Shown: positions 8,379 to 17,240 of the stretch, one piece after another
Position numbering within the stretch: position 1 is the first letter of the stretch
Layout of the letters: every line of letters starts with the position of its first letter
NCBI GenBank assembly: GCA_965277425.1
Contig: CBDICR010000007.1
Coordinates: forward strand, 434,001-498,000
Origin: Poindextera sp965277425
GTDB lineage: Bacteria; Pseudomonadota; Alphaproteobacteria; Caulobacterales; Caulobacteraceae
DNA length: 64,000 nt
Direction: 5' to 3'
The notes under the pieces: generated by a model
What the model saw: the letters and a program-made list of their open reading frames with translations, nothing else
What the model was told of the DNA's origin: nothing
Databases searched by the model: none
Translations under genes and position numbers: made by a program

Positions 8379-8930
8379 ATGCTGGGCATGATCTCGGCGG
8401 TGATCGCGACCCTGAACGACGAGGCCCGGCTGGAGGCCACCCTGGCCGCGCTGACGGCGCCGGCGATCGACGGGTTCGTGCGCGAGGTCATCGTCGCCGA
8501 CGCCGGATCGACCGACGCGACGGTGGCCATCGCCGAGGAGGCGGGCGCGCGGATCGTGCGCGCCAAGGGCGCGGCGGCGCTCGGCGACGGCTGCGCGGCG
8601 GCGCGGCAGCAATGGTTTCTGCTGCTCAAGGCCGGGACGCGGCCGCAGGCCGGCTGGGAGCAGGCGGCTTGGCGGCACGTCAACGACCATTCCAGCAGCG
8701 CCGGCTGGTTTGAGCTGTCGCTGAAGGCCGGCGGCCTGGAGGCGAGGGCGAGCGAGGTTCGCGCCGGGCTCGAGGCCAGGCTGTTCGGCCGCCTGCGCGC
8801 CGAGCAGGGTTTGCTGATCTCGCGGCGGCTGTTCGATGAGACGCTGGAGAAACGCGGCGGCCCGGTCGGCCTGCCGCTGCGGCTTGGTCGGGGCTCCGTA
8901 CGCGGGCTGAAAGCTCGTATTCTCGCCTAG
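8379..8930 (+). CDS. Small family 2 glycosyltransferase-like protein
   Basis: This 183-residue protein starts with the GT-A (GT2) nucleotide-binding pattern MISAVIATLNDEARLEATLAAL and REVIVADAGSTDATVAIAEE. The middle and C-terminal parts are shortened and lack a clear DxD or QXXRW. It resembles the truncated glycosyltransferase-like proteins found in alphaproteobacteria. ATG codons at 8379 and 8388 both fit. The first is used here, and neither has a strong ribosome-binding site. Its 5' region shares the SOS box with the divergent radical SAM gene. Substrate unknown. Confidence 0.7.
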   Translation: MLGMISAVIATLNDEARLEATLAALTAPAIDGFVREVIVADAGSTDATVAIAEEAGARIVRAKGAAALGDGCAAARQQWFLLLKAGTRPQAGWEQAAWRHVNDHSSSAGWFELSLKAGGLEARASEVRAGLEARLFGRLRAEQGLLISRRLFDETLEKRGGPVGLPLRLGRGSVRGLKARILA

Positions 8931-8957
8931 GATATCAGAAAGCACGGAAGCCGGCTC

Positions 8958-9341
8958 ATGATCGATCACATCACCTTTGGCGTTTCCGACTTCGGCCGCT
9001 CGACGCAGTTCTATGATCGCGCGTTGGCGCCGCTTGGCGTCAAGCGTCTGTTTACCGTGCCGCTCGAGCATTCCGGCGGGGTCAGTTCGACAGGCTACGG
9101 CGACCAGCGGCCCTGGTTCTGGATCGCCGAGCAGGACGCCACGCGAGGCAAGCTGCACGTGGCGATCGCGGCGGCCGATCGCGCCGCCGTCGACGCCTTC
9201 CATCGAGAGGCGCTGGCCGCCGGCGGCAAGGACAACGGCGCGCCAGGCCCGCGGCCCCACTACCATCCCGACTATTACGGCGCCTTCGTTCTCGATCCAG
9301 ACGGCCACAACATCGAAGCGGCATGCCATAGCCCGGCTTGA
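8958..9341 (+). CDS. VOC (glyoxalase/bleomycin-resistance fold) family protein
   Basis: This 127-residue protein has the VOC fold pattern: MIDHITFGVSDFGRSTQFYDRALAPLG at the N-terminus, and YHPDYYGAFVLDPDGHNIEA at the C-terminus with the metal-ligand Glu near the end. Many proteins of this group have no known substrate and are annotated only as glyoxalase-like. It follows the glycosyltransferase gene by 27 bp on the same strand and may be co-transcribed with it. Confidence 0.8.
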   Translation: MIDHITFGVSDFGRSTQFYDRALAPLGVKRLFTVPLEHSGGVSSTGYGDQRPWFWIAEQDATRGKLHVAIAAADRAAVDAFHREALAAGGKDNGAPGPRPHYHPDYYGAFVLDPDGHNIEAACHSPA

Positions 9342-9691
9342 GGCCGGGGTTGTCGTCCGCCAAGGTTGTGTTCAATGAAATTTCCCGCAAGGACGGAATT
9401 TTGCAACGATCCCGTCGTGACAAGGTACCCCGAGAGGCTAAGCAAGCTTGTGCGGGCCGACCAACATTTCGGACGGCTAGAATTCGCTCGCGTCGCCAAC
9501 GGTGCGGGCGGCATAGCCTTGGTTGAAGATTGAACCACGAAAAACACGAAAAGCACGAAAAAGGCTCCAAGGGGGGCCGTTCGTGTTTTTCGTGTTTTTC
9601 GTGGCCAAACAACAGCCTCGCCGGATCGCCGGGGCGCCAAACGGACAAAGGTCTCAACCGGCTTGCCGTTGGCCCGGTCAAAGATGCCTGA
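9342..9691. other. Intergenic region without a gene
   Basis: About 350 bp lies between the convergent VOC and uracil-DNA glycosylase genes. It holds the long inverted repeat at 9535-9604 and otherwise nothing I can support as coding. Short open frames here are in the repeat or lack start signals. Confidence 0.6.
9535..9604. repeat. Long inverted repeat of CACGAAAA units
   Basis: The left arm CCACGAAAAACACGAAAA continues as GCACGAA. The right arm is its complement (TTCGTGTTTTTCGTGTTTT then TCGTGG) with one mismatch over about 26 bp, separated by a GC-rich loop. Short (A)CACGAAAA palindromes of this kind are scattered in many bacterial genomes. Its A/T-rich arms stand out from the surrounding GC-rich sequence. 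Confidence 0.8.
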
Positions 9692-10486
9692 TTAGCTCGG
9701 CCGCTCCGGTCGATCCAGCCGCTCGCTCAGCATCAAAAGGTCGGCCCAGGCGCGTTTCTTCGCCGCCGGCTGGCGCAGCAGGAAGGCGGGATGCAGGGTG
9801 GGCAGGGTCGGCAAGGTCACCGCGCCGTCCGCTGAACTCCAGTCGAACCAGCGGCCGCGCAGGGCGAGGATGCCTTCCGGCCGCTGCAGCATGGCCTTGG
9901 CCGAGGCGCCGCCGGCCAGCAGCAGGAACCGGGGCTGGACCAGGGCGATGGCGCGCTCGAGGAAGGGCGCGCAGACCAGCTGCTCCTGTGCGGTCGGGTT
10001 GCGGTTGCCCGATGGCCGCCAAAAGACCGTGTTGGTGATGAAGACGCGATCGGTCAGGCCGGCGGCGCCCAGCATCTTGTCGAGCAGCTTGCCTGCGCGG
10101 CCGACGAAGGGCTGGCCTTGCGCGTCCTCGTCCGCGCCCGGCGCCTCGCCGATCACCATGACCGGCGCATCCGGCCTCCCGCGCGAGAACACCGCCTGGC
10201 GCGCGCCCTCGAACTTCAGCCCGCAGCCGTCGAAGGCGGCGATGGCGGCGGCGAGGGCGGTCAGATCCTGCGCCTCGCCCGCCAGCTCGCGCGCCTGCGC
10301 GATGGCGCCGGAGACGTCGGGGCCGGCCGCGGCCGCCGGCTTGGCCGCCGTGTGCGCCGGCGCGGGCGGCGGCCGCGCCCGCTCGGCGAGGCGGTCGACC
10401 GGCTCCTCGGCGAAGGCGGCGTCGATCCCGGCCTCGGCCCAGAATCCGAGCAGGCTTTCCAGCGCGCGGGTCCCTGTCTCGGCCAT
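9692..10486 (-). CDS. Uracil-DNA glycosylase, family 4-like
   Basis: This 264-residue protein has a variable Pro/Ala-rich N-terminus (~1-100) and a family 4 UDG core: GEAPGADEDAQGQPFVGRAG (motif A, uracil binding), NTVFWRPSGNRNPTAQE, and PTLHPAFLLRQ (motif B). Two of the four cysteines that hold the 4Fe-4S cluster in thermophile family 4 enzymes are replaced: a Phe stands in the first position (FDGCGLK), and Trp stands where CRPPGNR is usual. One retained Cys is in LVCAPFL. A Trp variant is common in alphaproteobacterial members. The enzyme should excise uracil from deaminated DNA. The start ATG at 10486 was chosen because upstream sequence overlaps the divergent gene. Confidence 0.8.
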   Translation of the reverse strand: MAETGTRALESLLGFWAEAGIDAAFAEEPVDRLAERARPPPAPAHTAAKPAAAAGPDVSGAIAQARELAGEAQDLTALAAAIAAFDGCGLKFEGARQAVFSRGRPDAPVMVIGEAPGADEDAQGQPFVGRAGKLLDKMLGAAGLTDRVFITNTVFWRPSGNRNPTAQEQLVCAPFLERAIALVQPRFLLLAGGASAKAMLQRPEGILALRGRWFDWSSADGAVTLPTLPTLHPAFLLRQPAAKKRAWADLLMLSERLDRPERPS

Positions 10487-10582
10487 CTGCAATCGGTATC
10501 GCCCTTGACCGTCCATGGGTCCGCTTCGGATAAGTCCTTTCAAGCTTACAACGCCGCACGCGCGGGCGCGAGGAACCAAGCC

Positions 10583-12244
10583 ATGAGCGATGAGATCGAA
10601 CGCGAAGCCATGGAGTATGACGTCGTCATCGTCGGCGCCGGGCCGGCCGGCCTTTCGGCGGCCATCCGCCTGAAGCAGCTGTCGGCGGACCTGACCGTCG
10701 CGGTGCTGGAAAAGGGCTCCGAGGTCGGCGCCCACATCCTGTCGGGGGCGGTGATCGACCCGAAGGCGCTGAACGAACTTTTTCCCGACTGGAAGGACAA
10801 GGGCGCTCCGCTGGAGACGGCGGTCACTCAAGACAAGTTCTTGGTGCTGGGTCCGGCGGGCGCGCTCAACATCAGCTTGCTGCCCATGCCGCCCTTCATG
10901 CGCAATCACGGCAACTATATCGCCTCGCTGGCAAACCTTTGCCGCTGGCTGGCCGAACAGGCGGAAGAGCTTGGCGTCGAAATCTATCCCGGGATGGCCG
11001 CCTCCGATTTGGTCTGGAACGAGGACGGCTCGGTCAAGGGCGTCGTCGCCGGCGTTTTCGGCATCGGCAAGGACGGCGAGAAGAAGGCGGACTATCAGCC
11101 CGGCCTCGAATTGCATGCCAAATACACCTTCATCGCCGAGGGTGTGCGGGGTTCGCTGGCCAAGATGCTGCAGGCCAAGTTTGGTCTGGCCGACGGTCGC
11201 GAGCCGCAGAAGTTCGGCATCGGGCTGAAGGAGATCTGGCAGGTTCCCGACGAGGCGTTCCGCCCCGGGCTGGTCCAACACACCTTCCTCTGGCCGCTGC
11301 GGAACGATACCGGCGGCGGCAGCTTCATGTATCACTTCGGCGACCATTACGTGTCGATCGGCCTGGTGGTGCACCTGAACTACAAGAACCCCTGGCTCTC
11401 GCCCTTCGACGAATTCCAACGCCTCAAGCAGCACCCGGAGATTCGACCCTATCTGGAGGGCGGAAAACGCATCGCCTATGGCGCGCGGGCGATCACCGAG
11501 GGCGGCTATCAGTCCGTGCCCAAGCTGACCTTCCCAGGTGGTGTGCTCATCGGCTGCTCGGCTGGCTTCGTGAATCTGCCGCGTATCAAGGGCAGCCACA
11601 ACGCCATGAAGACGGGCATGCTGGCGGCAGAACAGGCTTTCGCCGCTATCCAGGCGGGCCGCAGCGGCGACGAGTTGCTTGAATACGAAGAGGCCTATCG
11701 CACCTCATGGGTGCGCAAGGAGTTGCACCAGGTGCGTAACGTCAAGCCGCTGTGGTCGCGGTTTGGCACCGCGCTGGGCGTCATGCTCGGCGGCATCGAC
11801 ATGTGGATGACCTTGCTGCTGGGTGGCTTTTCGCTCTTCGGCACTCTGAAGCACGGCAAGACTGATGCAGCCTCGACCGGCCTGGCCAAGGACTACAAGC
11901 CCATCGTCTATCCCAAGCCCGACGGCGTGGTCAGTTTCGACAAGCTGTCCTCGGTCTTCATGTCGGCGACCAATCACGAGGAGGACCAGCCGGCGCACCT
12001 GACGCTGAAGGACCCGAGCGTCCCGATCGCGATCAATCTGCCCGAATTCGGCGAGCCCGCCAGGCTCTATTGCCCGGCCGGCGTCTATGAGGTGCTTTAC
12101 GACGAGCAGGGGCAAAATCCGCGCTTCCAGATCAACGCGCAGAACTGCGTCCACTGCAAAACATGCGACATTAAGGATCCGTCGCAGAATATCGTCTGGA
12201 CCACGCCCGAGGGCGGGGGCGGGCCGAACTACCCGAACATGTAG
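10583..12244 (+). CDS. Electron transfer flavoprotein-ubiquinone oxidoreductase
   Basis: This 553-residue protein matches the usual ETF-QO length. The FAD-binding dinucleotide fold (DVVIVGAGPAGLSAAIRL, ~13-30) is at the N-terminus. The LHAKYTFIAEGVRGSL and GGYQSVPKLTFPGGVLIGCSAGF blocks and the C-terminal 4Fe-4S site (C in RLYCPAGVYE, then CVHCKTCDIKDP) all belong to this family. It passes electrons from ETF, reduced by acyl-CoA and amino-acid dehydrogenases, to ubiquinone at the inner membrane. The ATG at 10583 follows GAGGAACC. A longer frame upstream is antisense to the UDG gene and was rejected. Confidence 0.95.
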   Translation: MSDEIEREAMEYDVVIVGAGPAGLSAAIRLKQLSADLTVAVLEKGSEVGAHILSGAVIDPKALNELFPDWKDKGAPLETAVTQDKFLVLGPAGALNISLLPMPPFMRNHGNYIASLANLCRWLAEQAEELGVEIYPGMAASDLVWNEDGSVKGVVAGVFGIGKDGEKKADYQPGLELHAKYTFIAEGVRGSLAKMLQAKFGLADGREPQKFGIGLKEIWQVPDEAFRPGLVQHTFLWPLRNDTGGGSFMYHFGDHYVSIGLVVHLNYKNPWLSPFDEFQRLKQHPEIRPYLEGGKRIAYGARAITEGGYQSVPKLTFPGGVLIGCSAGFVNLPRIKGSHNAMKTGMLAAEQAFAAIQAGRSGDELLEYEEAYRTSWVRKELHQVRNVKPLWSRFGTALGVMLGGIDMWMTLLLGGFSLFGTLKHGKTDAASTGLAKDYKPIVYPKPDGVVSFDKLSSVFMSATNHEEDQPAHLTLKDPSVPIAINLPEFGEPARLYCPAGVYEVLYDEQGQNPRFQINAQNCVHCKTCDIKDPSQNIVWTTPEGGGGPNYPNM

Positions 12245-12302
12245 CTGGCTCTTCCGCCCAAGCCCTTGCCGGCGCCACATTTCGGAGCCAAGGGTTTGAG
12301 TC

Positions 12303-14021
12303 ATGCCTCGTCTTCGCAGCCTTGCCGTCCTTCTGTCGCTCGCCGCCCTCGGCGCCTGTTCAACCGCGACGGCGCCGGCCGGATTGCGCGCCAGCGAGCC
12401 GGCCGAGACCGCGGGCGATCAGGCCTCGACCTACGGCCTCTATCTGGCCGGTCAGTCGGCCTTGGATCAAGGCCACGGCGACGAGGCCGCCGGCTTCTTC
12501 GCCCAGGCCGCGCGGCAGGACAGCGACACCGACTCCATCAAGATCCACGCCTTCGTCGCGGCCCTGGTGGCCGGCGACATTCCCCGCGCCGCCTCGCTCG
12601 CGCCGGGGCCTGGCGAGGGCTCGGCGGGCGAGCAAGGGCTGGGCCGGCTGACGCGCGCGGTCGAGGCGCTTGCGGAAGGTCATGGGCGCGAAGCCGAAGC
12701 CCTGCTCAACACCGTTCCGCCCGCGCCTGACGGCGACGCGCCGACCAAGCTGCTGCTGCCCTGGGCGGCGGCCGCCGCGGGGGACTGGAAAACCGCGCTT
12801 GCCGCGCCCGACGCCGGCGACGACCACCTGGTCGCCCAGGTTTCGCTGCTGGACCAGGCGCTGCTCTATGAGCATCGCGGCGATATCGACGCGGCCAACA
12901 AGGTTTTCGGCAAGCTGCTCGCCCAGAGCGACGGCGCCGGCCTCTATACAACGGCTTATGGCGAATTCCTCGAGCGGCACGACAACACCACAAAAGCGAT
13001 CAACCTCTATCAGGCGGCGCTGAAGGGCGAGCCCGCCAACGCCCTGGTCGCGGAGGCGCTCGCCCGCGCCAAGGCCGGACGCCCGGCGCCGCCCGCGCCG
13101 ACCTTCGCCGAGGGCGCTGCGCGGGCCCTGCTCGCGCCGGCGGCGCTGCTGCTGGCGGAAAAGCAGCCGCAGATCGGCCTGGTCTATCTTCGCCTGGTGC
13201 TCAGGCTCGATCCCAGCCGCAACGAGGCCTGGCTGCTGGTCGGCGACACATTGTCCGCCGCCAGCCAGGTCGAGGCCGCGCGCGCCGCCTATGCCCATCC
13301 CCAGCCCGGCTCGCCCAGCTATGTCGCCGCGCGCGAGCGCCTGATCGGCACCTATGACGATCCGGCCGACGCGCCGATCGAGCTGAAACTGGCCGAGGAG
13401 ACCGCAAAGGCGGCGCCCGACGATCCCGACGCCATGGCGCTGCTCGCCGACGCGCTGCGGATCAACGACCGCTATGCCGAGTCCGCCCAGGTGCTGGACA
13501 AGCTGATCGCCCAGGCCGGGCCCAAGGCGACCTGGAACCTCTACTATATGCGCGGTGTCGCCCTGGATCGGGCGGGAGACTGGGCGGGCGCCGAGCGCGA
13601 CCTGAAACAGGCCCTGGCGCTCAGCCCCGACGAGCCCGACGTGCTGAACTATCTCGGCTATTCCTGGATCGACCGCGGCGTCGACATGAGCCAGGCCAAG
13701 GCGATGATCGAGCGCGCGGTCGCGGCCAAGCCCGATTCCGGCGCCATCGTCGATTCGCTCGGCTGGGCCTATTACCGTCTTGGCCAATATCCGCAGGCCG
13801 TCGAGCAGCTGGAACGGGCGACGGAGCTGGAGCCGGCCGATCCGGACATCAACGACCACCTCGGCGACGCCTATTGGCGCGACGGGCGGCGCATCGAGGC
13901 GCGCTTCCAGTGGGAGCAGGTCCTCATCATGCAGCCCAGCGATGCGTTGCGCGTCCAGGTCGAGGCCAAGCTGAAGTCCGGTCTCGACACCGCCCCGCGG
14001 CCGTCCGTCGCCGAGCGATGA
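12303..14021 (+). CDS. TPR-repeat lipoprotein
   Basis: This 572-residue protein has a lipoprotein signal peptide with lipobox LGAC (Cys ~19), so it is anchored in the envelope facing the periplasm. The rest is tetratricopeptide repeats. The clearest are near residues 400-530: YMRGVALDRAGDWAGAERDLKQALALSPDEP, VDSLGWAYYRLGQYPQAVEQLERATELEPADP and HLGDAYWRDGRRIEARFQWEQ. Proteins of this plan directly upstream of ispE are common in alphaproteobacteria. Its partner is unknown. Its stop overlaps the ispE start as ATGA, so the two genes are translationally coupled. Confidence 0.85.
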   Translation: MPRLRSLAVLLSLAALGACSTATAPAGLRASEPAETAGDQASTYGLYLAGQSALDQGHGDEAAGFFAQAARQDSDTDSIKIHAFVAALVAGDIPRAASLAPGPGEGSAGEQGLGRLTRAVEALAEGHGREAEALLNTVPPAPDGDAPTKLLLPWAAAAAGDWKTALAAPDAGDDHLVAQVSLLDQALLYEHRGDIDAANKVFGKLLAQSDGAGLYTTAYGEFLERHDNTTKAINLYQAALKGEPANALVAEALARAKAGRPAPPAPTFAEGAARALLAPAALLLAEKQPQIGLVYLRLVLRLDPSRNEAWLLVGDTLSAASQVEAARAAYAHPQPGSPSYVAARERLIGTYDDPADAPIELKLAEETAKAAPDDPDAMALLADALRINDRYAESAQVLDKLIAQAGPKATWNLYYMRGVALDRAGDWAGAERDLKQALALSPDEPDVLNYLGYSWIDRGVDMSQAKAMIERAVAAKPDSGAIVDSLGWAYYRLGQYPQAVEQLERATELEPADPDINDHLGDAYWRDGRRIEARFQWEQVLIMQPSDALRVQVEAKLKSGLDTAPRPSVAER

Positions 14022-14899
14022 GGGCGGCGCAGCGGCGGCGTGAGGCGTTCGCCGCGGCCAAGGTCAACCTCTTCCTGCATGTCGGGGCGCTGGCCGCGGA
14101 CGGATATCATCCGATCGCCAGCCTGTTCGTCTTCGCCGACATCGGCGATCGGCTGCGGCTGCATGACGAGGCGTCAGGAGCGCTGACGATCGAGGGGCCG
14201 TTCGGGACAGGGCTTTCCGCCGGTTCGGACAACCTTGTGATCCGCGCGCGCGCGGCGCTTGCGCCGGGCCTGGCGTTCGGCCTGGCCCTGGACAAGGCCC
14301 TGCCGCTGGCGGCGGGGCTCGGCGGCGGCTCGGCGGATGCGGCCGCGACCTTGCGCCTGCTCAATCCGCTTCTGCCGCAACCGCGTTCCGGCGCCGAACT
14401 TGCGGGCATGGCGGCGGCGCTGGGCGCCGACGTGGCCGCCTGCCTGGAAAGCCGCGCCGTGATCGCGACCGGGCGCGGCGACCAGCTCTCACCGGCGCCG
14501 CGCCTGCCCGTGTTGCATGCCGTGCTGGTCAATCCGGGCGTGGAGTCGCCGACCGCGGCGGTCTATCGCGCCTTCGACGAAGATGCTTCGCGAGCGTCGG
14601 CGGACGTGCCGGACATGCCCGCGGCGCTGGCGACGCCGCGCGAGGCGGCCGCCCTCGTCGCGGCGACCCGCAACGACCTGGAAGCCCCGGCCGTCCGCCT
14701 GTCGCCCGTGATCGGCGAGGCCCTCGATGCGCTACGCGCCGCGCCCGAGACCCTGGCCGCGCGCATGTCCGGCTCCGGCGCGACCAGCTTTGCCCTGTGC
14801 GAGGATGGGGCCCAGGCCGAGACCCTGGCCGCGCGGCTGGCGGCGGCGCATCCGGGCTGGTGGGTTCGCGCCTGCCGGCTCGGCGGACCCTGGGCGTAA
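14018..14899 (+). CDS. ispE: 4-diphosphocytidyl-2-C-methyl-D-erythritol kinase
   Basis: This 293-residue GHMP kinase phosphorylates CDP-methylerythritol in the MEP isoprenoid pathway. It shows AAAKVNLFLHVGALAADGYHPIASL (substrate region), the ATP loop PLAAGLGGGSADAAA, and the C-terminal MSGSGATSFAL motif. The ATG at 14018 overlaps the TGA of the preceding TPR gene by four bases. The stop codon runs directly into the T-tract of a terminator for the convergent amtB gene. Confidence 0.93.
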   Translation: MRAAQRRREAFAAAKVNLFLHVGALAADGYHPIASLFVFADIGDRLRLHDEASGALTIEGPFGTGLSAGSDNLVIRARAALAPGLAFGLALDKALPLAAGLGGGSADAAATLRLLNPLLPQPRSGAELAGMAAALGADVAACLESRAVIATGRGDQLSPAPRLPVLHAVLVNPGVESPTAAVYRAFDEDASRASADVPDMPAALATPREAAALVAATRNDLEAPAVRLSPVIGEALDALRAAPETLAARMSGSGATSFALCEDGAQAETLAARLAAAHPGWWVRACRLGGPWA

Positions 14900-14929
14900 A
14901 AAAAGGCGAGGCCCGTCAGGGGCCCCGCC
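14898..14929 (-). terminator. Rho-independent terminator for glnK-amtB (minus strand)
   Basis: On the minus strand a stem of GGCGGGGCCC pairing with GGGCCTCGCC is followed by seven Ts. On the plus strand it would lack a T-tract, so it serves the minus-strand operon. Confidence 0.75.
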
Positions 14930-14965
14930 GCGACTGAACACGCACGCTCAATTCGGGAAGAACAA

Positions 14966-14989
14966 GGGGCCCGCCCGAAGGCGAGCCCC
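14966..14989 (-). terminator. First terminator-like hairpin after amtB
   Basis: GGGGCTCGCC-TTCG-GGCGGGCCCC (minus strand) has a stable UUCG tetraloop and is followed by TTGTTCTT. It lies 8 bp after the amtB stop and forms a tandem pair with the hairpin at 14898-14929. Confidence 0.65.
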
Positions 14990-14997
14990 GTTTAGGC

Positions 14998-16473
14998 TTA
15001 GCCTTGCACCACTTCGCCGTGGAGGTTGATGTCGAGGCCTTCGACCTCGACCTCTTCCGAGACCCGGATGCCGATGGTGTATTTGAGCACCGCCAGGATG
15101 ATGAAGGTCATGATGCCACAGTAGAAGAAGGTGGCGCCGACGTCCTCGAGTTGCAGGATCATCTGGTGCGGGTTGTGGTCATAGATCCAACCGTGCGCCG
15201 CCGAGTTGATCGAGTTCCTGGCCAGGACCCCGGTCATGATGGCGCCGAAGGCCCCGCCAATCCCGTGCACGCCCCAGCAATCGAGCGCGTCGTCGTACCA
15301 ACCGAGCCAATGCTTCACATGCACCGAGGCGACGTAGCAGACGATGCCGACGCCGACGCCGATGATCAGGGCGCCGGTCGGATCGACGAAGCCCGAGGCC
15401 GGGGTGATGGCCACCAGGCCGGCCACCGCGCCGGAGACCATGCCGAGAACCGAAGGCTTCTTGGCGATGATCCATTCGCACGCCATCCAGGCCAGGGCCG
15501 CCGCCGCGGTGGCGATCTGGGTCGCCGCCGCCGCCATGCCGGCCTGGCCGTCGTGGGATTCCACCGCCGAACCGGCGTTGAACCCGAACCAGCCCACCCA
15601 GAGCAGGGAGGCGCCGATGACGCTGTAGGCCAGGTTGTACGGCGCCATGTTTTCGGTGCCGAGACCTTTACGCTTGCCGAGCATCAGGGCCGCCACCAGG
15701 CCGGCGGTTCCGGCGTTCAGGTGGACGACGGTGCCGCCGGCGAAGTCGAGCGCGCCCGCCGCGCCCAGCCAGCCGCCACCCCAGACCCAGTGAGCGATCG
15801 GGCAGTAGACCAAAAGCAGCCAGGCCCCCATGAACAGCAGGAAGGCCGAGTATTTCATGCGGTCGGCCAGCGCGCCGGCGATCAGGGCCGGCGTGATGAT
15901 CGCGAACGTCATCTGGAAGAACATGTAGACCGTTTCAGGGATGGTCGGCGCCAGGGCGCTGACCGAAGCCACCCCCATCGGCGCCAACATTATATACTTG
16001 AAGTCCCCGATGAATTTCCCCGAGCCGGTGAAGGCGATCGAGTAGCCGATTACCATCCACAAGACGGTGATCACGCAGGTCGCGCCGAAGCTCTGCGCCA
16101 GGGTGGCCAGGATGTTCTTCTTGCGCACCATGCCCGCGTAGAAGAGGGCAAGGCCGGGGACCGTCATCATCAGGACGAGGACCGAAGAGGTCAGCATCCA
16201 GGCGGTGTCGCCGGAATTGACCGAGTCAGCCTTGTACGGAGAGGTGGCGAACACCGCCGGCGGAGCGGCGGAGGCGGCCGGCGCCGCGGAGGCGGCCGGG
16301 GTCGCGGAGGCCGCCGGGCCGCCGCTGGCGGCGGACGACGCCGCCGAGGAGGCGGCGGACGACGCGGCGGCCCCGCCTGAGTCTTGGGCGATGGCCGGGG
16401 CCGCGAACGAGGCCCCCGCGATCGCGGCGGCGAGCATTAGCCCCGCCAGCCGTTGAATTCCAAAGAGTTTCAT
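14998..16473 (-). CDS. amtB: Ammonium transporter AmtB
   Basis: This 491-residue protein has an N-terminal signal peptide (AGLMLAAAIAGASFAAPAIAQ), then a ~45-residue Ala/Ser/Pro low-complexity stretch, and eleven membrane helices of the Amt/Rh family. Family markers are DTAWMLTSSVLVLMMTVPGLALFYAGMVRKKN, the pore region HWVWGGGWLGAAGALDFAGGTVVHLNAG and the twin-His region KHWLGWYDDALDCWGVHGIGGAFG. It conducts ammonium across the inner membrane and is gated by the PII protein GlnK encoded 36 bp upstream. The low-complexity stretch just before the first helix is longer than usual. Confidence 0.95.
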   Translation of the reverse strand: MKLFGIQRLAGLMLAAAIAGASFAAPAIAQDSGGAAASSAASSAASSAASGGPAASATPAASAAPAASAAPPAVFATSPYKADSVNSGDTAWMLTSSVLVLMMTVPGLALFYAGMVRKKNILATLAQSFGATCVITVLWMVIGYSIAFTGSGKFIGDFKYIMLAPMGVASVSALAPTIPETVYMFFQMTFAIITPALIAGALADRMKYSAFLLFMGAWLLLVYCPIAHWVWGGGWLGAAGALDFAGGTVVHLNAGTAGLVAALMLGKRKGLGTENMAPYNLAYSVIGASLLWVGWFGFNAGSAVESHDGQAGMAAAATQIATAAAALAWMACEWIIAKKPSVLGMVSGAVAGLVAITPASGFVDPTGALIIGVGVGIVCYVASVHVKHWLGWYDDALDCWGVHGIGGAFGAIMTGVLARNSINSAAHGWIYDHNPHQMILQLEDVGATFFYCGIMTFIILAVLKYTIGIRVSEEVEVEGLDINLHGEVVQG

Positions 16474-16509
16474 AGTCTTCGAGTCCCCTTGTCCTGATGA
16501 TGCGGTCTG

Positions 16510-16848
16510 TTAGATCGCGGCCGCGCCGGTTTCGCCGGTCCGGATGCGCACGGCGTCTTCGACGTTGAGGACGAAGATCTTGCCGTCACCGATCTTGCCG
16601 GTGCCGGCGGCGGTCTTGATCGCCTCGATGGCCTTGGCGACGCCGCCGTCGTCCACGACCACCTCGAGCTGCACCTTGGGCACGAAGTTCACCGTGTATT
16701 CGGCGCCGCGATAGATTTCGGTCTGGCCCTTCTGCCGCCCGTAGCCCTTGACTTCCGATATGGTCAGCCCCTCCACGCCCGCATTGCCGAGGGCTTCACG
16801 CACCTCGTCGAGCTTGAAGGGTTTGACGATCGCCATGATCAGTTTCAT
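16510..16848 (-). CDS. glnK: Nitrogen regulatory protein P-II (GlnK/GlnB)
   Basis: This 112-residue protein has full PII length. The T-loop contains uridylylation site Y51 (YRGAEYTVNFVPK). The start MKLIMAIVKPFKLDEVREAL and the C-terminal signature TGKIGDGKIFVLNVEDAVRIRTGE are standard. PII proteins read 2-oxoglutarate, ATP and ADP and bind AmtB to block ammonium uptake when nitrogen is plentiful. Its position directly before amtB marks it as the GlnK-type paralogue. Confidence 0.95.
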   Translation of the reverse strand: MKLIMAIVKPFKLDEVREALGNAGVEGLTISEVKGYGRQKGQTEIYRGAEYTVNFVPKVQLEVVVDDGGVAKAIEAIKTAAGTGKIGDGKIFVLNVEDAVRIRTGETGAAAI

Positions 16849-17240
16849 TCGCTCGCTCCCGCGTCGGCGGATCGCCGCGCACCCGGTGTTGTCACCTCGC
16901 CGCGCTCAGGAGAGGTGTTAAGCCTCCGCCCCCCTCGCGACCTGCGCAGGCTTAAGGTGTGCGGGTCGGTGGCGCGGGCGACTGAGCGGGAAGCAGGGTC
17001 AAATTTGGGCATCCCGCCCAAGGATTAAGCAGGAGAGGGGGTCGGCGCCTGCAAAATAGGCGAAGTCTGGACGCGAGCTTTGCGGGAGCGGCGACGCGGT
17101 CTGCGCCGGGATCGCGCGCCGAGCGTCGCAATCACGGACCCGTGATCGCGCGGACGCAACCCAAAGCCCTGGCCATGCGTAATTGGCGGCAGTGGCGACC
17201 GGCCTCACGGGCGGTCGTCGCCTAGCCAAGAGGTTTCAAA
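16849..17240. other. Intergenic region between divergent glnK and small secreted-protein gene
   Basis: About 390 bp without a supportable gene. It must carry the promoters of glnK-amtB (minus strand) and of the 17241 gene (plus strand). I did not find a convincing sigma-54 -24/-12 element or NtrC palindrome. A CCTGCGCAGG palindrome near 16940 is the only symmetric site I noticed. Confidence 0.4.

Noticed and set aside
15004..16380. 458-residue plus-strand frame opposite amtB
   Set aside because: Composition (His/Arg/Gly/Asp rich) and perfect overlap with amtB mark it as an antisense shadow.
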